From positions 1 through 54,936 of the forward strand of contig JBATTK010000120.1 in NCBI GenBank assembly GCA_049670505.1: 54,936 bases of DNA. Reading direction: 5' to 3'. Made by a program: the position numbers and the translations under genes. This document shows, piece after piece, positions 1 through 7,392 of the stretch. Source of the stretch: JBATTK01 sp049670505 (GTDB lineage: Bacteria; Bacteroidota; Bacteroidia; Flavobacteriales; Flavobacteriaceae). A model generated the notes under the pieces. The model was given only the letters and a program-made list of their open reading frames with translations, had not been told where the DNA came from and did no database searches. Position 1 is the stretch's first letter. Each line of letters begins with the position of its first letter.

Positions 1-449
1 CCATTTATCTCAGCAAAAAACTGGGAACGACCATAGGGGATATTATCATTTTGATCAATGTTATCATTTTCTTGGCAGCTGCTTACTTACTTTCTATAGA
101 AACCGCACTGTATTCCATGCTTACTTATCTGGCCGCATCAAAGACGCTAGACTTTGTGGTAGAGGGAATAGAAGAGTATACAGGGGTAACCATAATTTCC
201 AATCACAGTGAGGAGATTCGTCAGATGATTATAGAAAAATTAGGGCGTGGGGTTACTATTTATTATGCAAAAGGAGGCTATGGAAAAAACGGGCTACATA
301 ATGAATATGAGGTCATTTTTACCGTGATTACCCGATTGGAAATACGAAAATTGAATATTGAGATTTCTAAAATCGACGCTAAAGCCTTTGTGGTCATGAA
401 TAAGATCAATGATACCCGCGGCGGAATGATAAAGAAACGGAGCTTATAA
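1..449 (+). CDS. YitT/DUF2179 family membrane protein, 3' part only
   Basis: The reading frame is open from the left edge (first full codon at base 3), so this is the C-terminal ~148 residues of a longer protein. It begins with hydrophobic membrane segments (about residues 12-45 of the visible part) and continues into a soluble alpha/beta region of the DUF2179 type: a VEGIEEYTGVTIIS stretch, then a YAKGGYGK glycine-rich turn, then EYEVIFTVITRLEI and a final VMNKINDTRGG. That order matches the C-terminus of YitT-family integral membrane proteins, which usually have five to six membrane segments followed by DUF2179. The substrate is unknown. The internal TTG at base 51 is not the real start. 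Confidence 0.8.
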   Translation, partial: IYLSKKLGTTIGDIIILINVIIFLAAAYLLSIETALYSMLTYLAASKTLDFVVEGIEEYTGVTIISNHSEEIRQMIIEKLGRGVTIYYAKGGYGKNGLHNEYEVIFTVITRLEIRKLNIEISKIDAKAFVVMNKINDTRGGMIKKRSL

Positions 450-698
450 CTTTTTAAAAGAGATCACCTACCTGATTGCCATCTAATTCCCTCCCTCCCT
501 GGTGGACACAAAATATATAAATAATATGTCTATTTATTGAATTAGCAAGGGGAAAATACTCAGCATATACATTCGGAAATATATAAAATAAGAAATCTGA
601 CCATACTCTATTCTATAAATCAATAGTATTACTATTATATATAAATAGTTTAACTATTGTTTAACCAAAGTATTACTCTCATTTTCGGTTTTAAGTAC

Positions 699-706
699 TA
701 AATTTG
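699..706 (+). promoter_or_regulatory. Bacteroidota -7 element (TAAATTTG) before carbonic anhydrase
   Basis: TAAATTTG fits the TAnnTTTG -7 consensus and lies 29 bp before the ATG at 736. The rest of the gap from 450 to 698 is very A+T-rich with short runs of TATAAAT type, and I see no gene or clear terminator in it. Confidence 0.55.
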
Positions 707-735
707 TCCCCATACAAACTATAAGAAAATCTACC

Positions 736-1506
736 ATGAAAAAAATATTCTTTACAACGGCTATAACTTCTTTAATGCTCATTACAACCGGTCACTTATG
801 GGGTCAAGAAAAAAAAGCATCGACCGAGGCTGAAAAAAAGAATGAAACTTCCATTGCGCTTCCAAAAGTGGAAAGTGTTATGACCTTGGAAGATCAAAAA
901 GAATTGACTCCGGAAGAAGTACTTAATGGCTTTATGGAAGGTAATTGGCGGTTCGTAAAGAATGACCTTACCGCTAGGGATCACTCCGAGCAGGTAAGAA
1001 GAAGTGTAAAAGGGCAATATCCCAAGGCCATTGTGCTCTCTTGTGTGGATAGTAGGGTACCGGTCGAGGATGTTTTTGATAAGGGAATCGGTGACATATT
1101 TGTTGCCAGGGTCGCAGGGAATTTTGTGAATGGCGATATCCTGGGAAGCATGGAGTTTGCCAGTAAAGTGGCAGGTGCAAAACTTATCATGATTATGGGC
1201 CACGAGAATTGTGGGGCCATTCATGCTGCTATTGATAAAGTGGAGTTGGGGAATATTACCGCCATGTTGAAAAATGTTGCTCCTGCAATAGAAATGTCCG
1301 CTAATTTCGAGGGTGAAAAGTCCTCTAAAAATCCAAAGTACGTGCACTTGGTTTCCGAAAACAACGTATTGTACAATATAAGCAAGGTCAAAGAGCAAAG
1401 CTCTATTTTAAAGGAAATGGCAAAAACAGGTGAAATTGACATTGTAGGGGCCATTTACGACATGGACACCGGAGTTGTAAACTTGTTAGAGCCACAGGTT
1501 CCGTAG
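736..1506 (+). CDS. exported beta-class carbonic anhydrase
   Basis: Hydrates CO2 reversibly to bicarbonate, here probably in the periplasm. Residues 1-23 form a signal peptide (MKK start, hydrophobic core, GHLWGQ cleavage region). A charged linker follows, then the beta-CA fold. Visible zinc and active-site residues are C103-x-D105-x-R107 in SCVDSRV and H156-x-x-C159 in GHENCGA, the complete Cys/His/Cys ligand set plus the Asp-Arg dyad. At 256 residues the length is normal for a beta-CA with a leader. A -7 promoter lies 29 bp upstream, and a small unknown gene follows after 35 bp, possibly cotranscribed. Exported beta-CAs are common in marine flavobacteria; the link to CO2 or pH handling is inferred. 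Confidence 0.93.
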   Translation: MKKIFFTTAITSLMLITTGHLWGQEKKASTEAEKKNETSIALPKVESVMTLEDQKELTPEEVLNGFMEGNWRFVKNDLTARDHSEQVRRSVKGQYPKAIVLSCVDSRVPVEDVFDKGIGDIFVARVAGNFVNGDILGSMEFASKVAGAKLIMIMGHENCGAIHAAIDKVELGNITAMLKNVAPAIEMSANFEGEKSSKNPKYVHLVSENNVLYNISKVKEQSSILKEMAKTGEIDIVGAIYDMDTGVVNLLEPQVP

Positions 1507-1541
1507 TGGTTTTAGAATTCTGTTAGGACCAAATACAAAAA

Positions 1542-1931
1542 ATGAATAAAACTATGAAATACGTTTCAGCAATGAAAAGAGAAAGAATCATACTATTCCC
1601 GGGATACGAAGATGTTTTTGAGCAAAACACAACAGTTGATGACTCACCTAAAATAGTTCATCCGGGTACCACACTAACTATAGGGAAGCCTTCTAACCGG
1701 TACTACGAGTTCATCTACAAGTCCTTACATTTTAATCGGCATGCACTGAGCGACCTTAACGACCTTCTTAAACTGGAAGGCGAAGAAGTAGTTGTTATAA
1801 GTATTTTGACAATGAAAGACTTTGGTTCCATAGCGGTATTACGCAGAAAGGACCAGAAAAAAATCATGAAAGGAGCATTGCAGATATATGCAAACATTAA
1901 ACGAGGTATGGCCGCAAAGGAGCTTATCTGA
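1542..1931 (+). CDS. hypothetical protein, 129 residues
   Basis: I do not recognise the family. The protein is soluble and mixed alpha/beta, with no signal peptide or membrane segment. It has a basic N-terminus (MKRERIILFPGY), a central HPGTTLTIGKPSNRYYEF stretch and a basic C-terminal helix (KKIMKGALQIYANIKRG). ATGs at 1554 and 1572 are alternative starts. It follows the carbonic anhydrase by 35 bp in the same direction, so cotranscription is possible. Base use is like that of its neighbours. Confidence 0.6.
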   Translation: MNKTMKYVSAMKRERIILFPGYEDVFEQNTTVDDSPKIVHPGTTLTIGKPSNRYYEFIYKSLHFNRHALSDLNDLLKLEGEEVVVISILTMKDFGSIAVLRRKDQKKIMKGALQIYANIKRGMAAKELI

Positions 1932-2001
1932 ACAAATTTTTGCAGTAATATGTCTTAACAAATAAGAATACTAAAGAATTACGAATTAAATATCATATAC
2001 C

Positions 2002-2394
2002 ATGAAAAGAAACTATCGGATTTTTACAACAGCTGCGGTTATGACCATACTATTATTTTCAGAGGTCAAGGCCAATATTCTTGATTTAAATCAATACCAT
2101 AACGTATCGGAAATCAAAAACGCCAACGCGTATTTCCATGACAACAGTACTGGAGTGGAATGTAACGATATTGAGGATTTGGATTTAAATGAGATCGTTT
2201 ACTTAGAAGATGAAGGAGAGGTTAACCTGGGTTTTGATACCTATTTTTATCTGCCCGAAGGCTTTGATCCTTATGAAGGGATGAAAATTGATTTGGACGA
2301 CATTCATTATATGGAATGTGAAGAGGAAATACATTTGAATTTTAACGTTAATGACTTTCTCCCAAAGAATTTTGATCCATTCACCTTACCATAA
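2002..2394 (+). CDS. small acidic secreted protein with an internal duplication
   Basis: Residues 1-24 look like a signal peptide (MKRNYRIF, hydrophobic core, EVKA). The mature protein is strongly acidic. It contains two copies of a ~34-residue unit, about residues 59-92 and 95-128, each with the pattern D-L-(D/N)-(D/E)-I-x-Y, an acidic E-x-E-(V/I)-x-L stretch, and (Y/F)-LP-(E/K)-(G/N)-FDP. I know this architecture only as uncharacterised small exported proteins of flavobacteria. It is followed directly by a strong terminator, so it ends a transcription unit. The function is unknown; cation binding would fit the acidity but is speculation. Confidence 0.7.
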   Translation: MKRNYRIFTTAAVMTILLFSEVKANILDLNQYHNVSEIKNANAYFHDNSTGVECNDIEDLDLNEIVYLEDEGEVNLGFDTYFYLPEGFDPYEGMKIDLDDIHYMECEEEIHLNFNVNDFLPKNFDPFTLP

Positions 2395-2411
2395 AACTTT
2401 TTTAGTAATGG

Positions 2412-2449
2412 TGGCAGGCCCATGAGCACTTCATGGGCCTGCCATTTTG
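2412..2449 (+). terminator. intrinsic terminator
   Basis: A perfect 14-bp stem (TGGCAGGCCCATGA at 2412-2425 and its complement at 2431-2444) with loop GCACT is followed by TTTTGTT. It ends the unit of the acidic secreted protein. Confidence 0.85.
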
Positions 2450-2507
2450 TTATATATCAGGATATAGGTCAAAAAAGAAAAAAAGGAACCGTAATTATAA
2501 AAAAAAC

Positions 2508-2801
2508 ATGAAAAAAGTATCAAAAAATAGTGTGCCGTTAATTGTGGCTATGGTGTTATCCACTTCGTGCAATCAAATGAGTGAAAAAGTGGATGAAAAA
2601 TTGAATCAATTGAACAATAAAGCAAATCGCCTCGATTCCATCGTCAACGTGGAAGTAGATAGGGTTTTAGAACTTGATTCCCTCATTCATATAGAAGATG
2701 GTAAAATAAAAAAGCTCGATTCCCTTGTAGATAAATCTTCCAAGAGAATAGATTCTATCGCTAACCAAAAAATCCGGTCTTTACGAAATGCGATCAATTA
2801 A
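2508..2801 (+). CDS. small lipoprotein with heptad-like repeats
   Basis: The start is placed at ATG 2508, because the in-frame codons upstream run through the preceding terminator hairpin. The 97-residue product begins with a lipoprotein signal ending in LSTSC (lipidated C21). The rest is a long amphipathic helix with LDS(I/L) recurring at residues 42, 56 and 70 and IDSI at 81. The 14-residue spacing (two heptads) predicts a coiled coil. It resembles Lpp-like or stress-type outer-membrane lipoproteins only in general design, and I cannot name a family. It stands alone between a terminator and a 132-bp gap. Confidence 0.7.
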   Translation: MKKVSKNSVPLIVAMVLSTSCNQMSEKVDEKLNQLNNKANRLDSIVNVEVDRVLELDSLIHIEDGKIKKLDSLVDKSSKRIDSIANQKIRSLRNAIN

Positions 2802-2933
2802 GACGATAAAAATTTGCAAATGGCAGCACGAATCCTCTTATTGCGGATTGCCCGGATGAAAAAGCAATTGTTGTAAGTTTTTAATTCAAAACCCTACAAA
2901 TACTATCCAAAAACAATTTTTAATGAGGAAATT

Positions 2934-3578
2934 ATGGAAACATTAGTTCAAAATAACATGGACAGTACCACTAAAACCATTGTAGAGAAGAGTTTGCCCC
3001 AAGCCATGACCTATGAAACCTATAGGGAACTGGTACATCAATTGGCTGCGGAAGGAAGGACTACCGGGCCAGATCAAACGGAATCCCTTATCAACTATAC
3101 CCAATTGAACAGTAAGCGAATAAAACGTTGGGACAAAACGCTAAAAATAGATGCGGATACCGCTTCAAAGATTGCTACTATAGATAAAAAAATTACCTGG
3201 CTGGTGCTTACGGAAAGCTGGTGTGGTGACGCATCTCCGTCTATGCCGGTAATGAATAAGATTGCTGAGTTGAACCCCAACATTGAACTTAAGGTTTTGC
3301 TACGCGATGAAAACGTGGAACTTATGAACCGCTTCCTTACAAATAATGCCATGTCCATTCCCAAACTCATTGCTATGGATAGGGAAACCAATGAAGTTGT
3401 CGGGGAATGGGGTCCAAGACCCGGTACAGCTACGGAAATGGTCGCTGCCTATAAAAAAGAACACGGCACGCTTACAGCGGAGTTTAAGCAAGATCTTCAA
3501 GTGTGGTACAATACGGATAAGGGAAAGAATATTTTGAAAGATTTATTGAGACTACTCGAAACAAACGCCTCATCTTAA
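2934..3578 (+). CDS. thioredoxin-family protein with single-cysteine SWCGDA motif
   Basis: The 214-residue cytoplasmic protein has a helical N-terminal extension (1-80) and a thioredoxin-like core. Strand KITWLVLTES leads into WCGDASPSMP at about residues 96-105, and a cis-proline-type turn (SIPKLIAMD) comes later. The usual CxxC is replaced by C97-G-D-A, so it has one catalytic-position cysteine. This is typical of the Thioredoxin_9 type family in Bacteroidota and Firmicutes. A dithiol oxidoreductase role is therefore doubtful; thiol transfer or a non-redox role is possible. Start 2934 is used; ATG 2958 is an alternative. It stands alone and converges on the TonB-like gene. Confidence 0.8.
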   Translation: METLVQNNMDSTTKTIVEKSLPQAMTYETYRELVHQLAAEGRTTGPDQTESLINYTQLNSKRIKRWDKTLKIDADTASKIATIDKKITWLVLTESWCGDASPSMPVMNKIAELNPNIELKVLLRDENVELMNRFLTNNAMSIPKLIAMDRETNEVVGEWGPRPGTATEMVAAYKKEHGTLTAEFKQDLQVWYNTDKGKNILKDLLRLLETNASS

Positions 3579-3636
3579 CAGACCACTATCCACAAAGACT
3601 TTTGTTTTATACGTTTAGTTCAAGTCTAAGGGTTCC

Positions 3637-4362
3637 CTATTTCCCTTGGAATATATAGGTGATGGTACCCTTTTGGGAAGCTTTAGTAGAGCCGTTGAAC
3701 CTTGCCTTAAGTGCATATTCAATAGCATTATCTACCAAGCATCCATTGGAGGTATTGGAACTTTTATCATTATAATCGGCCGCTACAACATACCCAAGGG
3801 CATCCACTTTGATATTTACTACGACCCTGCCTCCTTCTATACAAGTATAAATGGGTGGGGGAAGATCGTAATTATTCCTGCCTACCAAGGAAAAGGAAAC
3901 TGAAGTTTTTCTTTTTGCCAAGTTCTGGGTACGTTCCTCTTTCTGAGCTTCACGTTCCCCTAGAAGCTGCTTTTTTTCTTCCCTTTTTTTTGCCAGTTCC
4001 TGAAGATTGGTCGCATAACCGGTATCCGAACTTAAAAGGTCCTTGGATTCATCGTTATCCGTGGCCGCCTTTTCTTCCATTAGCTCTTCCAATGTCTTTA
4101 AAGGTTCTGGTTCGCCATAACTAGGTTTTGCAGTTTCATTATAGGCCATATGACTTTTTACGGGATCCGCCTTGGCTATTTCTTCCAATAGTTTTTCTTC
4201 CTCTTCTATCAATCGCTCAATTTCCTCATCGGCCAAAACCATTTCAATAACATATTCCTCCACTTTGTTAGCGCCCAAGTGAATATTGAACAGTAGCAAT
4301 ATCATGAGCGACATGGAGAAGAACGTTATTAAAAACGATAGCTGTCTTCTATTTAAATTCAT
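3637..4362 (-). CDS. TonB-like envelope protein (energy-transducer family)
   Basis: The 241-residue protein has one N-terminal membrane segment (about 10-30), then a long charged periplasmic region rich in Glu/Lys (30-150, likely helical). The C-terminal domain (about 160-241) contains CIEGGRVVVNIKVDALGYV, which resembles the TonB C-terminal fold. The Pro-rich linker and YP motif of classic TonB are missing, so it may couple to another partner. It is the last gene of the minus-strand run ftsX-DUF3098-uppP-truB, 63 bp after truB, which suggests a role in envelope or division. Confidence 0.72.
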   Translation of the reverse strand: MNLNRRQLSFLITFFSMSLMILLLFNIHLGANKVEEYVIEMVLADEEIERLIEEEEKLLEEIAKADPVKSHMAYNETAKPSYGEPEPLKTLEELMEEKAATDNDESKDLLSSDTGYATNLQELAKKREEKKQLLGEREAQKEERTQNLAKRKTSVSFSLVGRNNYDLPPPIYTCIEGGRVVVNIKVDALGYVVAADYNDKSSNTSNGCLVDNAIEYALKARFNGSTKASQKGTITYIFQGK

Positions 4363-4425
4363 AGTGCTATAACCACTTTTTTCTAAAAATATTTTACTAA
4401 TTCGATGAAAGAAAGAATAATGTCT

Positions 4426-5160
4426 TTATTTTTCAGGATTTGTATCCGAAGGAAGCATTATTTTTTCAAAATCCTTAGGGATTAGTGCCTTATTTACGTT
4501 ATAATCACCTATTTTGGTTCTTCTTAATTCCGTTAAATGTCCTCCGGATTTTAACGCTTTTCCAAAATCATGGGCCAGAGATCTAATGTAGGTGCCTTTA
4601 CTGCAGACAATCCTAAATGCAATGTCGGGTAAGTTTATTTTGGTTATCTCGAATTCAAATACCTCTATTTTTCTAGATTTTACAACTACTTTTTTCCCTT
4701 CCCTGGCATATTCATAAAGTCGTTTACCATCTTTTTTTATGGCGGAAAACACTGGAGGCACTTGTTCAATTACCCCTATGAATTGATGAACTGTCTCGCC
4801 AATAAGTTCTTCGGTAATATGAGCTATTGGAAATTCCTGATCTATTGTAGTCTCAAGGTCATAGGAAGGGGTGGTTGCGCCAAGGGTTATGGTTCCGGTG
4901 TATTCTTTTAACTGGGCCTGAAGCTCATGAATCCTTTTAGTGAACTTGCCCGTACAGATCAATAATAGGCCTGTGGCCAAGGGATCCAAAGTGCCGGCAT
5001 GGCCTACCTTTATTTTTTTTAGACCGAACTTTTTACGGATGGCCCATTTGATAGCATTCACCGCTTGAAAAGATGTCCATTCCAATGGTTTGTTTATCAA
5101 TAACAACTGTCCTTCTAAAAAGTCTTCCTTGGTTTTCAATAATTTAGTATTTGAGGGCAT
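4426..5160 (-). CDS. truB: tRNA pseudouridine-55 synthase
   Basis: Converts U55 of tRNA to pseudouridine in the T-loop. The 244-residue protein shows the TruB signature KVGHAGTLDPLATGLL, with catalytic Asp59, preceded by INKPLEWTSFQAV. Later come the VPPVFSAIKKDGKRLYEYAR region and the CSKGTYIRSLAHDFG RNA-binding motif. The length fits the short bacterial TruB without a full PUA domain. It follows uppP after 41 bp in the same operon. Confidence 0.96.
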   Translation of the reverse strand: MPSNTKLLKTKEDFLEGQLLLINKPLEWTSFQAVNAIKWAIRKKFGLKKIKVGHAGTLDPLATGLLLICTGKFTKRIHELQAQLKEYTGTITLGATTPSYDLETTIDQEFPIAHITEELIGETVHQFIGVIEQVPPVFSAIKKDGKRLYEYAREGKKVVVKSRKIEVFEFEITKINLPDIAFRIVCSKGTYIRSLAHDFGKALKSGGHLTELRRTKIGDYNVNKALIPKDFEKIMLPSDTNPEK

Positions 5161-5201
5161 ATGCGTTATACTTCCTTAATTTCCCATTCGGGGTATTGGA
5201 A

Positions 5202-5996
5202 TTAACCCCAAAAACCGTACCCAATTGCTATTAGGCCAACAATGAGACAATAGATAGCAAAATAGCTGAGCTTACTTTTCCTTACCAGTTGAATCATCCA
5301 AGTACAGGCGGCCAAACCGGCAATAAAGGCCGCGACAAATCCTGCGCCCATGGCAATGGTCTGTTCACTGGCAAAATTTAATTCACCGCTCAAAACATCC
5401 TTGGCCATTTTCCCAAAAATCAAGGGTACGACCATCAAAAAGGAAAATCGCGCCGCCTTCGTTTTATCCACTCCTAAAAGTACGGAGGTAGAAATAGTGG
5501 CCCCACTTCTGGAGATTCCCGGAAGTATGGCGATCGCTTGGGATATCCCAATGATCAAGGCACTTCCAAAAGTGACTTTTTTGGTCGTGTTCTTAGCTTT
5601 ATCGGCAAAATAGAGCAATACCGCGGTAATGATCAGCATGAAGCCAACAAATTGGATATTGCCACCAAAAAGAGCTTCCAGTTCCTCTTCAAAAAACAGT
5701 CCGGCGCACACTGCCGGTATCATGGAAATTATAATTTTTAAGGAAAACTGCGATTCTTCGTTCCACTTAAATTGAAACAGGCCTCGGATAATTTCCCAAA
5801 CATCCTTACGAAATACCACCAATGTGCTCAGGGCGGTAGCAAAATGAAGGACTACCGTAAATAGAAGGCTTTCCTCAGGTATGGAATTGTCGCCCAATAT
5901 GGCTTTTCCCAATTCCAAATGTCCACTGGAAGATACCGGTAGAAATTCCGTCAATCCCTGAACGATACCTAGGATGATTGCATCTAGAATATCCAA
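5202..5996 (-). CDS. uppP: undecaprenyl-diphosphatase (BacA/UppP), TTG start
   Basis: Dephosphorylates undecaprenyl diphosphate so the lipid carrier can be reused in peptidoglycan and glycan synthesis; integral membrane enzyme. The two family motifs are present: EFLPVSSSGH at about residues 17-26 and PGISRSGATI at 159-168. Total length is 264 residues with about eight membrane segments. The start is TTG at 5996, one base after the stop of the DUF3098 gene. The N-terminus MDILDAIILGIVQG matches the conserved family start and no ATG precedes it, so translation is probably coupled to the upstream gene. Confidence 0.95.
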   Translation of the reverse strand: MDILDAIILGIVQGLTEFLPVSSSGHLELGKAILGDNSIPEESLLFTVVLHFATALSTLVVFRKDVWEIIRGLFQFKWNEESQFSLKIIISMIPAVCAGLFFEEELEALFGGNIQFVGFMLIITAVLLYFADKAKNTTKKVTFGSALIIGISQAIAILPGISRSGATISTSVLLGVDKTKAARFSFLMVVPLIFGKMAKDVLSGELNFASEQTIAMGAGFVAAFIAGLAACTWMIQLVRKSKLSYFAIYCLIVGLIAIGYGFWG

Positions 5997-5997
5997 A

Positions 5998-6267
5998 TTA
6001 CTTTTTCTTCTTGTGGGGGTTCAACAATATGGCATATATTTCTATGCCCAGGCCAATCAGTACCAAAGTAGGGGCTAAACGGATTCTTCTAAAATTATAG
6101 ATTTCGGCATTGAAAACATTGGGGTCGTCGTTTCCTCCCCCGCTCATAAGGATAAACCCCAAGGCAATGCATGCGATACCTATAAACATGAACATATAGT
6201 TCTTTTTTTGGAAGATAAATTCAGGTTTGGGTTGTTGCCCCGGATGGTTTTTTTGTTTCTTGCTCAT
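5998..6267 (-). CDS. DUF3098 membrane protein
   Basis: Protein of 89 residues with a basic N-terminus, two membrane helices (about 25-45 and 66-82) joined by a GGGNDDPN-containing loop, and a lysine-rich tail. It matches DUF3098, a small family found next to ftsX in Bacteroidota. It lies 9 bp after ftsX and 1 bp before uppP, so a job in the division or envelope operon is likely but unproven. Confidence 0.85.
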   Translation of the reverse strand: MSKKQKNHPGQQPKPEFIFQKKNYMFMFIGIACIALGFILMSGGGNDDPNVFNAEIYNFRRIRLAPTLVLIGLGIEIYAILLNPHKKKK

Positions 6268-6276
6268 GCTGCAAAT

Positions 6277-7155
6277 TTAATAATATAAATCATCCGTCCT
6301 AAGGTTTAAAAAACGCTGAGTGGCAAAATACGTGCTGATAAGCGAAATGAGGATTCCTAAAAAGAATACCCCTACGAAAAGGATGATTAAAATAGAAATA
6401 TCATGAAAAAGACCTAGTTCGGGAAAATTCTTATCTATATAATATAAACTGATACTCAAGGCTAACAACGCCAATGTGGCGCCCAACATACCCAATTGTA
6501 TGTTTGTCCAAATAAACGGACGTCGAATAAATCGTTTTGTAGCCCCCACCATTTGCATAGTCTTAATGATGAATCGTTTGGAATAAATGGATAGTCTAAT
6601 GGAACTGTTGATCAATAACACCGCAATAAATGTAAAAATGGCACTGGCCACCAAAATCCAGAAACTTATCTTTTTTACATTCTCCGTTAAAAGGGCGATC
6701 AATGGCTTATCGTAACTTACCTCTTCCACATAGCCTTTAGCAGAAAGGTCTTTTGCGATTTCTTCTATTTGTTCGGTAGACACAAAGTCCGCCTTAAGGT
6801 TAACGTCAATGGAGTTTTTTAACGGATTATAACCTAAAAAATCCATAAAATTCTCCCCGATATCCTCGCTGTGACGTTCCGCAGCTTCCTCTTTGGAAAC
6901 ATACGTGGCCGATTTGGTATATTCGGCCATTGCGAGGCTCTTTTGCAATTGATCTACTTCAACGGGCTTGGCGTTATCCTTTAAAAAAACCGTTATGGCA
7001 ATCTGCTCCTTAAAATGATCTGCCAATTTTTTAGTGTTCAATACCAAAAGGCCCAGAATACCTAGTAGGAAGAGGACCAGCCCAATGCTCAGTACTACGG
7101 AGAAGTAAGAAGATATCAATTTTCGCTTTTGATAGCGTTCAAAAGATTTACTCAT
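6277..7155 (-). CDS. ftsX: cell division protein FtsX (permease)
   Basis: Membrane partner of FtsE that links the divisome to peptidoglycan hydrolase activation. The 292-residue protein has the FtsX layout: one membrane helix at about 20-40, a large extracytoplasmic domain (about 42-165), then three membrane helices (about 170-190, 225-245, 265-285). Recognisable pieces are SKEEAAERHSED and the SSIRLSIYSKRFIIKTMQMV segment after helix 2. It is the first gene of the operon. ftsE is not adjacent, as is usual in this phylum. Confidence 0.93.
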   Translation of the reverse strand: MSKSFERYQKRKLISSYFSVVLSIGLVLFLLGILGLLVLNTKKLADHFKEQIAITVFLKDNAKPVEVDQLQKSLAMAEYTKSATYVSKEEAAERHSEDIGENFMDFLGYNPLKNSIDVNLKADFVSTEQIEEIAKDLSAKGYVEEVSYDKPLIALLTENVKKISFWILVASAIFTFIAVLLINSSIRLSIYSKRFIIKTMQMVGATKRFIRRPFIWTNIQLGMLGATLALLALSISLYYIDKNFPELGLFHDISILIILFVGVFFLGILISLISTYFATQRFLNLRTDDLYY

Positions 7156-7291
7156 AGCGGGAAATGAATACGTAAAAATAGCAAAGTAATTTTAATAACT
7201 GTTTTTTGATAGGGGTTTAACAAGATTTTGATTCTTCCAACACTGGGACGATTGTCTGCAAGGGAAACTTTTCCCTTTCAAGGATTAGACT

Positions 7292-7299
7292 TATTTTTG
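7292..7299 (+). promoter_or_regulatory. -7 element (TATTTTTG) before leuS
   Basis: TATTTTTG fits TAnnTTTG and would give leuS a leader of about 90 nt. An 8-bp self-complementary stretch (AAGGGAAA / TTTCCCTT) lies just upstream at about 7259-7278. Confidence 0.5.
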
Positions 7300-7307
7300 C
7301 CAGCGAA

Positions 7308-7361
7308 AGACCTGCGAGGTTTTTATGCTGAACTTGTTTTGGCGGCTAAGCTTGTAGGTCT
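7308..7361 (+). repeat. imperfect palindrome of the AGACCTGC...GTAGGTCT family, in the leuS leader
   Basis: AGACCTGCGAGG at 7308-7319 faces GCTTGTAGGTCT at 7350-7361 (9 of 12 pair, some mismatches being G-U wobbles in RNA). Related palindromes occur at 12769-12798 and 42597-42629. Here it sits between the -7 element and the leuS start, so it would be transcribed. Confidence 0.6.
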
Positions 7362-7392
7362 ATAGCTATTGAAACAACGACTGATACGGATA

